Shown: positions 26,008-35,690 of the stretch, piece by piece
Numbering within the stretch: the first letter of the stretch is position 1
How the letters are laid out: each line of letters starts with the position of its first letter
Assembly (NCBI GenBank): GCA_011525875.1
Contig: WYBN01000012.1
Location: 372,001-436,000 of the forward strand
Direction of reading: 5' to 3'
DNA: 64,000 nucleotides
From: Melioribacteraceae bacterium
GTDB lineage: Bacteria; Bacteroidota; Ignavibacteria; Ignavibacteriales; Melioribacteraceae
Made by a program: the position numbers and the translations under genes
Notes under the pieces: model-generated
Database searches by the model: none
Told to the model about the DNA's origin: nothing
The model's input: the letters and a program-made list of their open reading frames with translations, nothing else

Positions 26008-27459
26008 TTATTTAATTAAGGTTAATTTCTTTGTAATGAAATTCCCGTCAGTCTTCAACCTATAAAAATAATTGCCAGATGATAAATTACGAGCGTCTAA
26101 AGTTACCTGATAAGTTCCAGTTTTCAAAAACTGATTCGGCATAATCGTCATAATTAATTCGCCAGTAACAGAGTACAATTCGAGCGAAGCGTTTGCCGGC
26201 TCGCTGACTGAAAATTTAATGGTTGTAACAGGATTAAACGGATTCGGATAATTCTGCTCAAGAGAAAAACTAGATGGTAGATTATCATCAACTTTTTCTA
26301 CTCCGGTGAAAGTAAGTTCTATTGTCGGAAGCGCAGAAGTATAGTACCATTTATCGATCGTCCACCCGTAGTAAGAAACTATGTAGGCATTATAATTCGG
26401 GTCAAAATCAAGATTATATGGAGCGGCGTAACCGGAAACATTCCCAGGTCCATTATTATTATAAGCCCCGGTTTGATCATAATTCCACTGAGCGCAGTCA
26501 ATTTCATCGAGTATATCTCCGTTGTTCGGATTAACAAGATAAATTCTGCCGTATGAATATCCGAGCAGGGTGTTCGCAAAGTCATTCGCACAGGCAATGA
26601 ATAAAATATTTTTATCCGGCATAAATTGTAAACCCCATGGTCCCGGATATAGAGTTTCTGTTCCGTCAGTTACGAAGTCGGTCAATTCAAAAGTGAAGCC
26701 ATCGTGAAGTGTATAGCCAGAAACAGCGTCTCCGAGATAACAGTAAACTTTTTTAGTCAAGAAATTTGAAACGTACAGCACTGATCCATCAGGACTGACC
26801 GTAACCCCTCTGGCATCGCCGGCTTCCGGGAGTTCTATTACCTGCATCGGAGGTGCAGAAAAACCCGAAGACCATGCGGTTTCAACTGCTGGTGATTCGA
26901 ATATCAATACTTTGCTTGCCTGCATTTCATTTCCTTCGGTTGTAACATAGACTCTTCCGTTTGCATCCAAATCTATAGACCAGATAGGATCAGAACCAGT
27001 TGCCATTCTCCATGGGTAGGTTGCAAAGGAATCCGCAGTCATTTCAAAAACCAAAATATTATGTTCGGGGTCATTATTGGCTACAAAGATTAGATTTTTA
27101 AATTCATGACTCCAAGAGACCAAATCCTTAGCAGCTTCGAAGAAAACTTGATCGAATCCGTTAAGCCAAAGAGTTAATTGACCTGAACCGCCGTAATTAT
27201 AATTTCCGAGTCTTCCATTTACTGAATCTGCATCTTTGTAACCCACCATATAGTAATTTCCATTATCGACTCTGTAAACTAAAGCGGCGAAATTATCCTC
27301 GCCGTAAGAAGCAACGGATATGGTTCTGTTGCCAGTTGCATTAGGTTGATCGTCAATTGTTGCATAAGCGCAAATCCACTCGCCGTCAAAAACCTGGGCT
27401 GGCAAAAGCGTCGGTAAAATCAGTAAAGCAAGTAATGTTAGTACTTTTAATTTTTTCAT
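26008..27459 (-). CDS. Type IX-secreted beta-propeller-like protein, paralogue 1
   Basis: A 483-residue exported protein from the ATG at 27459 (an in-frame GTG two codons earlier lies in the ribosome site). A signal peptide (about 1-20, ending LLPAQ) is followed by repeated blade-like segments (GRVYVTTEG, GDARGVTVSPDGSVLYVSN, NILFIACANDF) of the NHL/lactonase-like kind, and the C-terminal sorting domain with NYPNPFNPVTT. It is clearly related to the next gene over its whole length. It starts 22 bases before the FG-GAP gene and may be transcribed with it. No catalytic residue pattern is evident. Confidence 0.85.
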   Translation of the reverse strand: MKKLKVLTLLALLILPTLLPAQVFDGEWICAYATIDDQPNATGNRTISVASYGEDNFAALVYRVDNGNYYMVGYKDADSVNGRLGNYNYGGSGQLTLWLNGFDQVFFEAAKDLVSWSHEFKNLIFVANNDPEHNILVFEMTADSFATYPWRMATGSDPIWSIDLDANGRVYVTTEGNEMQASKVLIFESPAVETAWSSGFSAPPMQVIELPEAGDARGVTVSPDGSVLYVSNFLTKKVYCYLGDAVSGYTLHDGFTFELTDFVTDGTETLYPGPWGLQFMPDKNILFIACANDFANTLLGYSYGRIYLVNPNNGDILDEIDCAQWNYDQTGAYNNNGPGNVSGYAAPYNLDFDPNYNAYIVSYYGWTIDKWYYTSALPTIELTFTGVEKVDDNLPSSFSLEQNYPNPFNPVTTIKFSVSEPANASLELYSVTGELIMTIMPNQFLKTGTYQVTLDARNLSSGNYFYRLKTDGNFITKKLTLIK

Positions 27460-27535
27460 ATACACCCCTGTTTAGTTTTTTGAATTATTAAATCTATCAG
27501 AGTAAAGATAAAGTGACTAATAAAGAACAATAATT

Positions 27536-27562
27536 ATCCGGGCAAGCATAAGCAGCCCGGAT
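27536..27562 (-). terminator. Hairpin after paralogue 2
   Basis: A perfect eight-base stem ATCCGGGC (27536-27543) with GCCCGGAT (27555-27562) and an 11-base loop, 12 bases after the stop of the 27575-29056 gene. On the - strand it is followed by AATTATTGTTCTTTATT, moderately T-rich. Probably a terminator, possibly partial. Confidence 0.6.
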
Positions 27563-27574
27563 TTCTAACAGCAA

Positions 27575-29056
27575 TTATTTAATAAGTGTCATCTTCTTTG
27601 AAATTGTTTGAATTCCATTGCTCAAGGTATAAATGTAAATACCCGAAGCTAATCTTGAGGCGTCAAATGTAATTTTGTAACCGCCTTTTTCGAATTCAGT
27701 TGAATTGATCAAGGTTTCAACAAGTTCACCTGTTAAAGAATAAACCGAAAGTGACACATTAGATCTTTTATCAAGAGTGAATTGTATTGTTGTAGATGGA
27801 TTGAATGGATTGGGATAGTTCTGTAATACTTTAAACTCATTTGGAACTAAAGTATTATCTTTTTCAACGCTCGTTATAGTCAATGGAATTATAGGAAGAG
27901 TTCCGGTGAAATACCATTTATCAACTGTCCAACCATAAAAAGATTGAGTGTACACATTGAAGTTTTCATCAAAATCAAGGTAATAGGGAGAAGTATAACC
28001 AGAAACATTGCCTTGAGTTCCGCCCGGACGCGAACTGAAGCCCCCGGTTTGTTCAAAATTCCAAAGTGCACAATCGAGTGTATCCAGAATTTCACCTGTA
28101 TTGGGATTAAGAGCGTAGTACCTGCCGTATTGATAGCCGTCGCCTAATTGGAAATCATTTGCGCAGGTAACCCAAAGAATATTTTTTGTTTCCATGAATT
28201 GAAGCCCCCATGGGCCAGGATTAAGCGGGTTGCCTGTATCGGCAAGCGGCTGATCTAATAAAGTAAAATCGAAACCATTGTATAGTTCATAGCCGGTGTC
28301 AGGATCACCGATATAACAGTAAACTTTTTTCGTTAAATAGTTCGAAACATAAATGACTCTACCGTCTGCCGTTACTGTCACGCCGCGCGCATCACCCGGC
28401 TCGGGCAGGGTGATTGTCTGAAGAGGAGCTGCGGTGTGACCTGATGACCATGCTGTTTCTTGATCAGGACTGCCGAAAACTAATACTTCGCTCGTATTAG
28501 ATTCGTCGCCTTCTGTTGTAACATAAACTCTTCCGCTTTCATCAATATCGATGGCATATAAGTTTTTTATCTCAAATGGGTTCTGAACTGTTGATAATCT
28601 CATTGGGTGTGTAATAACTGAGTCGTCCGTTACTTCAAAAACTAAAATATTTTTATCTACGTCGTTGTTAGCGACAAATATAAGATTTCCTTTCGCGGCA
28701 ATATCACGTGCATGTTCCATAAAAACTTGATCAAAACCGTTAAGCCAAATCTGGTTAAAACTTGTGTTATAAGCATAGTTGCCTAATCTTCCGCTTGTTG
28801 AGTCAGCGTTTTTATAACCGACTAAGTAACATGCGTCGGTATCTTCCCATGGTAAAGCCGCTTGACTGACCATACCGACAAAATGGTTTTCGCCTATAAC
28901 TGCAACTGAAATTGTCTGAATTCCGGTTCCGTTTGCACCGTCATCTGTTGTTGCGTATGCACAAATCCATTCTCCGTCAAATGTCTGAGATGTTAAATTA
29001 GATGATAAAAGAAATACTAAAGAAATCGTTAGTAAAGACTTGTAAAGATTAGACAT
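27575..29056 (-). CDS. Type IX-secreted beta-propeller-like protein, paralogue 2
   Basis: A 493-residue exported protein with a signal peptide (about 1-24, ending LTSQ), blade-like segments parallel to its neighbour (GRVYVTTEGDES, GDARGVTVTADGRVIYVSN, NILWVTCANDF) and a C-terminal sorting domain with NYPNPFNPSTT. Conserved FDGEWICAYAT follows the signal peptide in both paralogues. Strong AAGGAG site before the ATG. The first gene of a three-gene cluster of secreted proteins. Function unknown; the propeller suggests carbohydrate or ligand binding. Confidence 0.85.
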   Translation of the reverse strand: MSNLYKSLLTISLVFLLSSNLTSQTFDGEWICAYATTDDGANGTGIQTISVAVIGENHFVGMVSQAALPWEDTDACYLVGYKNADSTSGRLGNYAYNTSFNQIWLNGFDQVFMEHARDIAAKGNLIFVANNDVDKNILVFEVTDDSVITHPMRLSTVQNPFEIKNLYAIDIDESGRVYVTTEGDESNTSEVLVFGSPDQETAWSSGHTAAPLQTITLPEPGDARGVTVTADGRVIYVSNYLTKKVYCYIGDPDTGYELYNGFDFTLLDQPLADTGNPLNPGPWGLQFMETKNILWVTCANDFQLGDGYQYGRYYALNPNTGEILDTLDCALWNFEQTGGFSSRPGGTQGNVSGYTSPYYLDFDENFNVYTQSFYGWTVDKWYFTGTLPIIPLTITSVEKDNTLVPNEFKVLQNYPNPFNPSTTIQFTLDKRSNVSLSVYSLTGELVETLINSTEFEKGGYKITFDASRLASGIYIYTLSNGIQTISKKMTLIK

Positions 29057-29221
29057 AATCTACTCCTTTAATTTTAATTAAAAAAAGTATTTATTCGGTA
29101 AGTCGATTTAAAAAATTATAAATATTGATAAGAAAGTCAAGAAATAAAGACATTTACTAAGTAATTATTTGTAAATTCTATCAATAAATTTCCACTCTTA
29201 TACAGTATTTGGGCAAAACTA
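29057..29221. other. Divergent intergenic region
   Basis: 165 bases between the divergent secreted-protein gene and MATE gene. It must hold promoters for both directions. AT-rich; TTGACT and TATAAT-like elements are present on the - strand but with a spacer of only 14 bases, so I assign none with confidence. Confidence 0.4.
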
Positions 29222-30577
29222 TTGAATATTTTTCTTAATGATTTATCAGAATATAAAAAGATACTAAAGCTTGGAATACCGGCAATTGCTGGGTTATCAA
29301 CACAAATGGTGGTTTCTCTGATCGATACAGCTATGGTTGGAAGACTTGAAAACGCCGAAGCCGCTTTGGCAGCAATGGGCTTGGGAGTCTTAGCAACATG
29401 GGCTGTTGTTAGTTTTTTTTCGAGTTTAGCCACAGGGACTCATGTTCTTGTTGCTAGAAATTACGGTTCAAAGAATTTTCTCGGCTGCGGAATTGTATTG
29501 AGCAGCTCTATTGCCATTTCAATCTTTATTGGAGCTGCAGTTTCTGCAATCTTCGTGTTCTTCTCTTATACTATTGCCCAGTTCTTTGCTGCTGATTATC
29601 AAGTTGGTATTTTTGCCGGCGATTATCTGCACTATCGTTTCATGGGTATTCCTTTTTTTCTTATCTCAGTTTCATTCAGGGGATTTTTCTTCGGCATCGG
29701 TAAGACAAGAGTTTTTATGTATTCAGGCATACTGGTAAACTTTTTGAATATTATATTTAATTACATTTTCATTTTCGGAGCCTTTGGAATTACCGGGATG
29801 GGATTAGCTGGGGCAGGTATTGGTTCAACTTTAGCTACTATTTGCGATGTAATTTATTATATCTCAATTTCATCGACATTGATAATGCGTGAAAAGTTTC
29901 AATACTTCCGCTATTTCAAATTCGACAAAAATATTGTTAAATCGATCATCAATATATCATTGCCTATATCGCTTCAGAATATTTTTATATTGGTTGGTTT
30001 CTTAAGTTTTGTTGCTATTACTGGTTTGATCGGAGTAAGAGAACAGGCTGCAAGTCAGGTTATCATTTCGTCTCTTCTCTTAACACTAATGCCTTGTTTT
30101 GGATTTGGAATTACAGTTCAAACCCTGGTGGGAAATGAGCTGGGCGCAAAAAATATTACTAAAGCAAAATTTTATGGAATTGAGACGGCAAAATTAGCTA
30201 CCATTTATACCATTTTCATCGGATTGATATTCACAATAATGCCTCGAATCATTCTAATATTAATTACGGATGACACAAATATTATTGAAACCGCCGAACC
30301 GGCACTGAGAATAGCAGGATTTGGTCAAGTATTTTACGGGCTCGGTGTTGTACTGGCAAATGCTTTGCAGGCAGTTGAGGAATCACTTTATGTTATGATC
30401 GCGGATGTTCTGAGTAATTGGGTTATTTTTGTCCCGTTGGCATATTTACTGGGTGTACAGTTGAAATTCGGTCTTTTGGGCGCTTGGGCTGCTTTACCTT
30501 TCTATGTAATAATTTATTCGTTAATGATGCTGACAAGATTTAAGTACGGCAAATGGCAAAAGAACTTTTCAAATTAA
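29222..30577 (+). CDS. MATE-family multidrug efflux transporter
   Basis: A 451-residue protein with twelve hydrophobic helices in two similar halves, typical of MATE pumps that exchange Na+ or H+ for drugs or toxins. The N-terminal LGIPAIAGLSTQMVVSLIDTAM and the following GRLENAEAALAAMGLG segments match the family signature, and the second half repeats the pattern (SLPISLQNIFILVGF). TTG start; the upstream region has no clear Shine-Dalgarno. Substrate cannot be deduced. It stands alone on the + strand. Confidence 0.92.
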   Translation: MNIFLNDLSEYKKILKLGIPAIAGLSTQMVVSLIDTAMVGRLENAEAALAAMGLGVLATWAVVSFFSSLATGTHVLVARNYGSKNFLGCGIVLSSSIAISIFIGAAVSAIFVFFSYTIAQFFAADYQVGIFAGDYLHYRFMGIPFFLISVSFRGFFFGIGKTRVFMYSGILVNFLNIIFNYIFIFGAFGITGMGLAGAGIGSTLATICDVIYYISISSTLIMREKFQYFRYFKFDKNIVKSIINISLPISLQNIFILVGFLSFVAITGLIGVREQAASQVIISSLLLTLMPCFGFGITVQTLVGNELGAKNITKAKFYGIETAKLATIYTIFIGLIFTIMPRIILILITDDTNIIETAEPALRIAGFGQVFYGLGVVLANALQAVEESLYVMIADVLSNWVIFVPLAYLLGVQLKFGLLGAWAALPFYVIIYSLMMLTRFKYGKWQKNFSN

Positions 30578-30631
30578 AATTAATTGAAAATTTTACTTGC
30601 ATTTAGTTCACTATAAAAATATATTATGCTC

Positions 30632-31036
30632 ATGAAAATTCGTTTCTTAACATATTTCGCATTAATTTTTACCGCCAGCATAATATTCGCGGGCGCAATT
30701 ATTTCCACACTTGAAATTTCCTCTGAAGGAGACAACATAAAAATCGTTTGGCATTCAACCCAGGAAATAAATTTGAAAGAATATGTTATTGAGCGAAAGA
30801 CTTATAATGGCGCATTTGCGGAAATTGGAAGAGAAACCGCCAAAGGCGATAACACTACTTATGTATTCGTAGACGAGAATGCATTCAAAACTACTGGCAC
30901 ATTGTATATATATCGGATCGGAATGATAGAGAATGGACAGATTAGCCCTTCAACCTACTCTAGTGAAATATCCGTATCACACAATCCATCTCCGGTAAAA
31001 AGAACTTGGGGAAGTATAAAAGCGCTATTCAGATAA
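30632..31036 (+). CDS. Small exported protein with a fibronectin III-like domain
   Basis: A 134-residue protein from the ATG at 30632 (another ATG two codons earlier). A signal peptide (about 1-20) is followed by one beta-sandwich-like domain with IKIVWHSTQE and KEYVIERK, the pattern of FnIII-like modules in secreted proteins of this lineage. It ends in a short basic tail (GSIKALFR) and has no sorting domain or lipobox. Function unknown. Eleven bases separate it from maf. Confidence 0.6.
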   Translation: MKIRFLTYFALIFTASIIFAGAIISTLEISSEGDNIKIVWHSTQEINLKEYVIERKTYNGAFAEIGRETAKGDNTTYVFVDENAFKTTGTLYIYRIGMIENGQISPSTYSSEISVSHNPSPVKRTWGSIKALFR

Positions 31037-31046
31037 AACTGTCTGT

Positions 31047-31625
31047 ATGCTTAAGACTTCCGCTCCTATCTACCTGGCTTCAAAATCACCAAGAAGAAAA
31101 AAACTGTTAAAAATCTTCGGTATTGAATTTAAAACCTTCAACGTAGAATTATCAGAAGAGGTCAAAGACGGAGAACACCCTATAAAAACAGTTAAACGAC
31201 TTTCATTAGAAAAAAATAAAGCCGCTGAAGAAAAAATTAAAAATGGGATTATTATAACCGCCGATACTATTGTTGTATTGAACAAGAGAATAATCGGTAA
31301 ACCTGCGTCTGCTTCAGAAGCAGCTGAATATCTAAAACTTTTGAGCGGCAAAACTCATATAGTTTATACAGGATTCGCTGTAAAAAATCTTAACAAGAAT
31401 AAATTACAAATCGGCTATGAAAAAACTTTTGTCACATTCCATAAATTGTTACCCGGCGAGATCAACTCATATGTGGCGACCGGGAGTCCAATGGATAAAG
31501 CAGGTGCATACGGCATTCAAGATGACTTTGGAGCGGTATTCATAAAAAAAATAAACGGCTGTTATTATAACGTAGTCGGATTGCCTCTTGCAAAATTATA
31601 TCATTCCTTGCTGAAGGTTCTCTAA
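31047..31625 (+). CDS. maf: Maf-type nucleoside triphosphate pyrophosphatase
   Basis: A 192-residue cytosolic enzyme of the Maf/HAM1 superfamily that hydrolyses non-canonical or excess nucleotides (dTTP/UTP and modified forms). The N-terminal LASKSPRRKKLL (10-21) holds the substrate-binding Ser/Arg set, TADTIV the catalytic aspartate, and MDKAGAYGIQD and GLPLAKL the C-terminal motifs. Full length. The next gene begins immediately after its stop. Confidence 0.94.
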   Translation: MLKTSAPIYLASKSPRRKKLLKIFGIEFKTFNVELSEEVKDGEHPIKTVKRLSLEKNKAAEEKIKNGIIITADTIVVLNKRIIGKPASASEAAEYLKLLSGKTHIVYTGFAVKNLNKNKLQIGYEKTFVTFHKLLPGEINSYVATGSPMDKAGAYGIQDDFGAVFIKKINGCYYNVVGLPLAKLYHSLLKVL

Positions 31626-32576
31626 TTGTTTGAAAAAATAAAAAGAAATATATTTATTTCTATTGCTCTAACGACTGTAATTTTTCTCGGGCTCAGTATT
31701 TACGCAGACATAGAGATTGTATTAAATGCTATTCGCAGATTCAACTTTATCATGCTTCCTTTATTATTGTTACTCGCTTATTCAAATTACTTTATGCGCT
31801 TCATTAAGTGGCATTATTATCTGCACATTCTTCAAATAAAGATTGGATTGGGAATATCATATTTAATTTTTATGTCAGGACTTTCTATGAGTGTTACGCC
31901 GGGAAAAGTCGGCGAAGTGTTAAAATCATACATGATAAAAAGAGTAAATTTAACACCCGTTACTGAAACAGCTCCGATTGTTTTTGTTGAACGGTTAACC
32001 GATTTATTTTCGCTTCTGCTTATAGGAATTGCCGGCGCTTTCTTTTATGGTATAGGCGAAATTGCGCTTATAATTATCTCGATCTTTTTTATATTAATAA
32101 TATTTGTAATAACCAATCGAAAATTATCAAATAGAATTCTTGACTTCTTAGCGAAAAGAAAATTCATTAGTAAATATATTACAAACATTTCTTTGGCTTA
32201 CTCTAACGCACAAAAAATGTTAAAACCTTATGCTATAATTTCGATGACTTTTGTAAGCCTAATTGCGTGGATGTTTGAATGTTTAATATTGTATCTTATA
32301 CTTAATGAATTCAATATTGATATTAGCTTACTAAGAGCCTCATTCATATATGCTTTTTCAACAATTATCGGATCTATTTCAATGCTGCCTGGCGGAATTG
32401 GCGCTACTGAAGGATCTTTAACGTTTCTTATGATGAAATACGGAACAGGAACTGATGTTGCAGCTCTTTCTACTATTTTAGTTAGGTTGGTAACGCTCTG
32501 GTTCGCCGTTTTTATAGGAGTCATTTGTTTAGTCTTATTCCAGCACAAATATGGACGGATAAATAATACTGAATAG
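31626..32576 (+). CDS. LPG synthase transmembrane (UPF0104/AglD-like) family protein
   Basis: A 316-residue membrane protein with about eight helices of the UPF0104 family, related to the flippase part of lysylphosphatidylglycerol synthase. Typical segments are MSVTPGKVGEVLKSY, PIVFVERLTDLFSLL and GSISMLPGGIGATEGSL. No aminoacyl-transferase domain is attached, so it probably moves or protects a lipid intermediate, but its substrate is unknown. TTG start directly after the maf stop, with GAAGG ten bases upstream. Confidence 0.85.
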   Translation: MFEKIKRNIFISIALTTVIFLGLSIYADIEIVLNAIRRFNFIMLPLLLLLAYSNYFMRFIKWHYYLHILQIKIGLGISYLIFMSGLSMSVTPGKVGEVLKSYMIKRVNLTPVTETAPIVFVERLTDLFSLLLIGIAGAFFYGIGEIALIIISIFFILIIFVITNRKLSNRILDFLAKRKFISKYITNISLAYSNAQKMLKPYAIISMTFVSLIAWMFECLILYLILNEFNIDISLLRASFIYAFSTIIGSISMLPGGIGATEGSLTFLMMKYGTGTDVAALSTILVRLVTLWFAVFIGVICLVLFQHKYGRINNTE

Positions 32577-32672
32577 CTTTTTTGTAAGAATGAAATTATT
32601 TTATGATTCGATTACTGTTTATCAAAAAATGATTTTTATTGCTGAAAATCAGCAATGCAGACTCTCATATCC

Positions 32673-32701
32673 TTGATTTTATTGCTTTCAATTCGTATTT
32701 T
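32673..32701 (+). promoter_or_regulatory. Candidate promoter for the YtxH gene pair
   Basis: TTGATT (32673-32678), 17-base spacer, TATTTT (32696-32701), about 36 bases before the start codon. The 161-base gap also holds a small perfect hairpin (32638-32645 with 32649-32656) of unknown role, without a T-run. Confidence 0.35.
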
Positions 32702-32737
32702 GTCACTGAGTAAAACAATAAATATAAGGAGGTTATT

Positions 32738-33163
32738 ATGGCTGAAGATAATGGTTTAGGCAAAGGATTAATTATAGGTTTTCTCACCGGTTCGGTTGTT
32801 GGGTCTGTAGTTGCTTTGCTTTTTGCTCCGAAATCGGGAAAAGAATTAAGAGGAGACATTAAGGAAAAATCCGATGAGTTTCTTCATGATGCCGAAGAAT
32901 ATATTGACAGAGCAAAGGATAAAGCAAATCAACTGATTAATGACGGCAAGAAAAAATCGGAAAAGCTAATAAGCGACGCTAAGGAAAAAGTTGAGTCCTT
33001 GCTTCACGAAGCCGAAGAGATTCTTGATTCTGCAAAGTCTAAGACAGGCGAGTACATTGATGACGGTAAGTCTAAACTCGAAAAAAAAAGTGAAAAATTA
33101 AGAAGCGCTATTAAATCCGGCATCGATGCTTATAAATCAGAAAAAAACGACGGTTCAAAGTAA
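32738..33163 (+). CDS. YtxH-domain protein
   Basis: A 141-residue protein with an N-terminal hydrophobic segment (about 8-28) ending LLFAPKSGKELR, the signature of the YtxH family, followed by a long Lys/Glu-rich amphipathic helix with heptad-like repeats (DAEEYIDRAKDKAN, EAEEILDSAKSKT). The family is linked to envelope stress in other bacteria, with no known biochemical activity. Very strong AAGGAGG site. The DUF948-like gene follows by 11 bases, a common pairing. Confidence 0.9.
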   Translation: MAEDNGLGKGLIIGFLTGSVVGSVVALLFAPKSGKELRGDIKEKSDEFLHDAEEYIDRAKDKANQLINDGKKKSEKLISDAKEKVESLLHEAEEILDSAKSKTGEYIDDGKSKLEKKSEKLRSAIKSGIDAYKSEKNDGSK

Positions 33164-33174
33164 TACGGTGATGA

Positions 33175-33567
33175 ATGACAATTGTAATTGATATACTTTT
33201 AGCGGTGCTGATAGCCTCAGTGTCAGCACTGTGTATTTATTTGCTTTTTTGGCTTAAATCTGTCGGTCAGAATATTTCAAATATGGAACGAGATATTAAT
33301 AGCTTTGTAGATAGTATGTTACCATTGATTGAAAATCTGAATGAGACATCGAACAAAGTAGGCAACATAGTTTCTGTAGCAGAAAGCCAGGTATCGGAAT
33401 TAAGTCAAACAATAAATAGAACCAAAGCGAGATTTAACAGCATTTTCTCATCACTTATTAAAGAAAACGAAGAAAATCAGATGCTTAATTTTATCACTAA
33501 TCTGAGAGCATTCGCAAAAGGAGTATCTACTTTCTTTCAAGCCTTCACAAAGAAAAACAGTGAATAA
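33175..33567 (+). CDS. DUF948-like membrane-anchored coiled-coil protein
   Basis: A 130-residue protein with one N-terminal membrane helix (about 3-26) and a following helical region with spaced hydrophobic residues (MERDINSFVDSMLPLIENLNE). Length and layout fit the DUF948 family often found next to YtxH. It likely works with YtxH at the inner membrane; role unknown. Confidence 0.75.
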   Translation: MTIVIDILLAVLIASVSALCIYLLFWLKSVGQNISNMERDINSFVDSMLPLIENLNETSNKVGNIVSVAESQVSELSQTINRTKARFNSIFSSLIKENEENQMLNFITNLRAFAKGVSTFFQAFTKKNSE

Positions 33568-33589
33568 ATAATAAATCAGGAGATTCATT

Positions 33590-35680
33590 TTGAAAGATTA
33601 TAATCCAGAAGCCATCCGGAATATAACATTTATAGGACATGGCGGCAGCGGTAAAACAACAATTTCGGAAAATATTTTATTTAAAGCAGGTGAGATAAAC
33701 AGAATTGGTAAAATTGAAGAAGGAAATACAGTTTCCGATTTCAATAAGAATGAAATTGAAAGACAGATTTCTATTTCTGTTTCACCGTTACACGTCGAAT
33801 GGAAAAATGTTAAAATAAATATTTTAGATACACCAGGTTATTCAGATTTTATTGGTCAAGTAATCAGCAGTCTGCATGTTAGCGATATGGCGGTTGCTAT
33901 TGTTAAAAGCGCAGAAGGAATAGAAGTCGGTACAGAAATGACCTGGGAGTACGTAAAAAGAAATAATATGCCGTCTGCAGTTATTGTTAATAAAGTTGAC
34001 AACGAACATTCGAAGTTTGAGGATACTTTTAACAGCATTAAAGACAGATTGAGTAGCGATGCAATTGTAATAACCATGCCTATCAATGAAGGAATTAATT
34101 TTAACTCTGTAGTTGACCTGGTTAAAATGAAACAAACAACGTATTCCGACCCAAATGCCAAGCAAGGCAAAGATTCCGAAATACCTGCTGAAGTCGCCGA
34201 TAACGCTGCGATTATGAGGGAACAACTTATTGAAAAGATTGCAGAATCAAGTGAAGATTTAATGAATAAATTTTTTGAAGAAGGCACACTTACCGATGAG
34301 GAGATAAAGAAGGGGTTAAAATCAGCTATTGTTAACGGTTCTTTAGTCCCGGTATTCGCAATCTCTGCATCAAAAGCGGTTGGAATAAATAATTTTCTGG
34401 ATTTTGTGGCAGAATATTTCCCATCGCCCGACGAAAGAAAGCCAGCTAAGGCGAAAATTGGAGACAAGGATAATACTGTGGAAGTTAAGTGTGATCCGCA
34501 AGCCGAAGCTTCCTTGTTAGTATTCAAGTCTTTATCGGAACAGCACGTTGGAGAGTTGTCTATATTTAAAGTTTATTCGGGCACTCTTAATGTCGGGATG
34601 GACCTAATTAATTCTAAGAACGAAAAAACAGAAAGGCTTGGTCAGTTGTTTATACTGAATGGTAAGAACAGAAAAGAGGTGGCAAAACTATCCGCAGGAG
34701 ATATTGGCGCGGTCGTAAAATTAAAGGATACGCATACAGGCGATACTTTGTCTTCAAGAGAAAGAACAATTGCTCTTCACTCCTTTGAAGTCCCGTCGCC
34801 TGTTATCCGGGGAGCTATTCAATCAAAGTCAAAAGGCGACGAAGATAAAATATCAACCGGACTTCATATTGTTCATGAAGAAGACCCGTCTCTAAATGTA
34901 AAGTATGACCCTGAACTCGGTCAAACAATTGTGTCGGGACAGGGTGAATTACAACTCTCATTAGCCGTTAAGTTATTGAAGGATAGATATAACGTTGACG
35001 TAGAGCTCGTTGAACCGAGAATCCCTTATAGGGAGACAATTAAAGGGCGCTGCGATGATGCTGAATATAAACATAAAAAACAATCGGGGGGAAGAGGGCA
35101 GTACGGACATGTACACTTGAAATTAGAGCCGGTTCCACGAGGGACAGGTTTCGAGTTCGTCAATGCAATTGTCGGCGGCGTGGTCCCCGGCAGGTTTATT
35201 CCTGCCGTAGAAAAAGGGCTTCAAGAAATTTTATCCAAAGGCATTTTGACCGGGAGCAAGGTGATAGACGTAAAAGTTACTTTGTTTGACGGTACTTATC
35301 ATAACGTTGACTCCGATGAAGTATCTTTCAAAATAGCCGCTTCTCAGGCCTTTAAAAAAGGCTTTCTTGCTTCAAACCCGGTTATTCTCGAACCGATTTA
35401 TGATATAACCATCAAAGTTCCCGAAGAATTCATGGGCGATGTGATGGGCGACGTTTCGAGCCGCCGCGGTAAAATCTTAGGTATGGATTCTGAAGGACCT
35501 TTTCAGGTTATAAAAGCTAAAGTTCCGCTTTCTGAACTGTACAAGTACTCCACTCATTTGCGAAGTTTAACATCAGGCAGAGGCGCACATTCTCGTCAAT
35601 TTTCGCACTATGAAGAAGTGCCAAAAGATGTCGAACAGAAAGTAATTGCCGAATACCAAAAGTCGAAAGAAGAAGAATAA
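33590..35680 (+). CDS. Elongation factor G-like translational GTPase (EF-G-2 type)
   Basis: A 696-residue five-domain GTPase. G1 is GHGGSGKT (16-23), the switch I region reads EIERQISIS instead of the usual RGITI, G3 is DTPGYSDF starting at Asp80, and G4 is NKVD. Domains II to V follow (for example YRETIKG and GRGQYGHVHLKLEP in IV, MGDVMGDVSSRRGKILGM in V). The G3 His of canonical EF-G (DTPGHVDF) is Tyr84 here, as in the EF-G-2/EF-G-like branch, so it is probably not the main EF-G. TTG start eight bases after CAGGAG. Confidence 0.88.
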   Translation: MKDYNPEAIRNITFIGHGGSGKTTISENILFKAGEINRIGKIEEGNTVSDFNKNEIERQISISVSPLHVEWKNVKINILDTPGYSDFIGQVISSLHVSDMAVAIVKSAEGIEVGTEMTWEYVKRNNMPSAVIVNKVDNEHSKFEDTFNSIKDRLSSDAIVITMPINEGINFNSVVDLVKMKQTTYSDPNAKQGKDSEIPAEVADNAAIMREQLIEKIAESSEDLMNKFFEEGTLTDEEIKKGLKSAIVNGSLVPVFAISASKAVGINNFLDFVAEYFPSPDERKPAKAKIGDKDNTVEVKCDPQAEASLLVFKSLSEQHVGELSIFKVYSGTLNVGMDLINSKNEKTERLGQLFILNGKNRKEVAKLSAGDIGAVVKLKDTHTGDTLSSRERTIALHSFEVPSPVIRGAIQSKSKGDEDKISTGLHIVHEEDPSLNVKYDPELGQTIVSGQGELQLSLAVKLLKDRYNVDVELVEPRIPYRETIKGRCDDAEYKHKKQSGGRGQYGHVHLKLEPVPRGTGFEFVNAIVGGVVPGRFIPAVEKGLQEILSKGILTGSKVIDVKVTLFDGTYHNVDSDEVSFKIAASQAFKKGFLASNPVILEPIYDITIKVPEEFMGDVMGDVSSRRGKILGMDSEGPFQVIKAKVPLSELYKYSTHLRSLTSGRGAHSRQFSHYEEVPKDVEQKVIAEYQKSKEEE

Positions 35681-35690
35681 TCAAAATTTC

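Noticed and set aside
32638..32656. A perfect small hairpin as terminator of the LPG-synthase-like gene
   Set aside because: No T-run follows on either strand.
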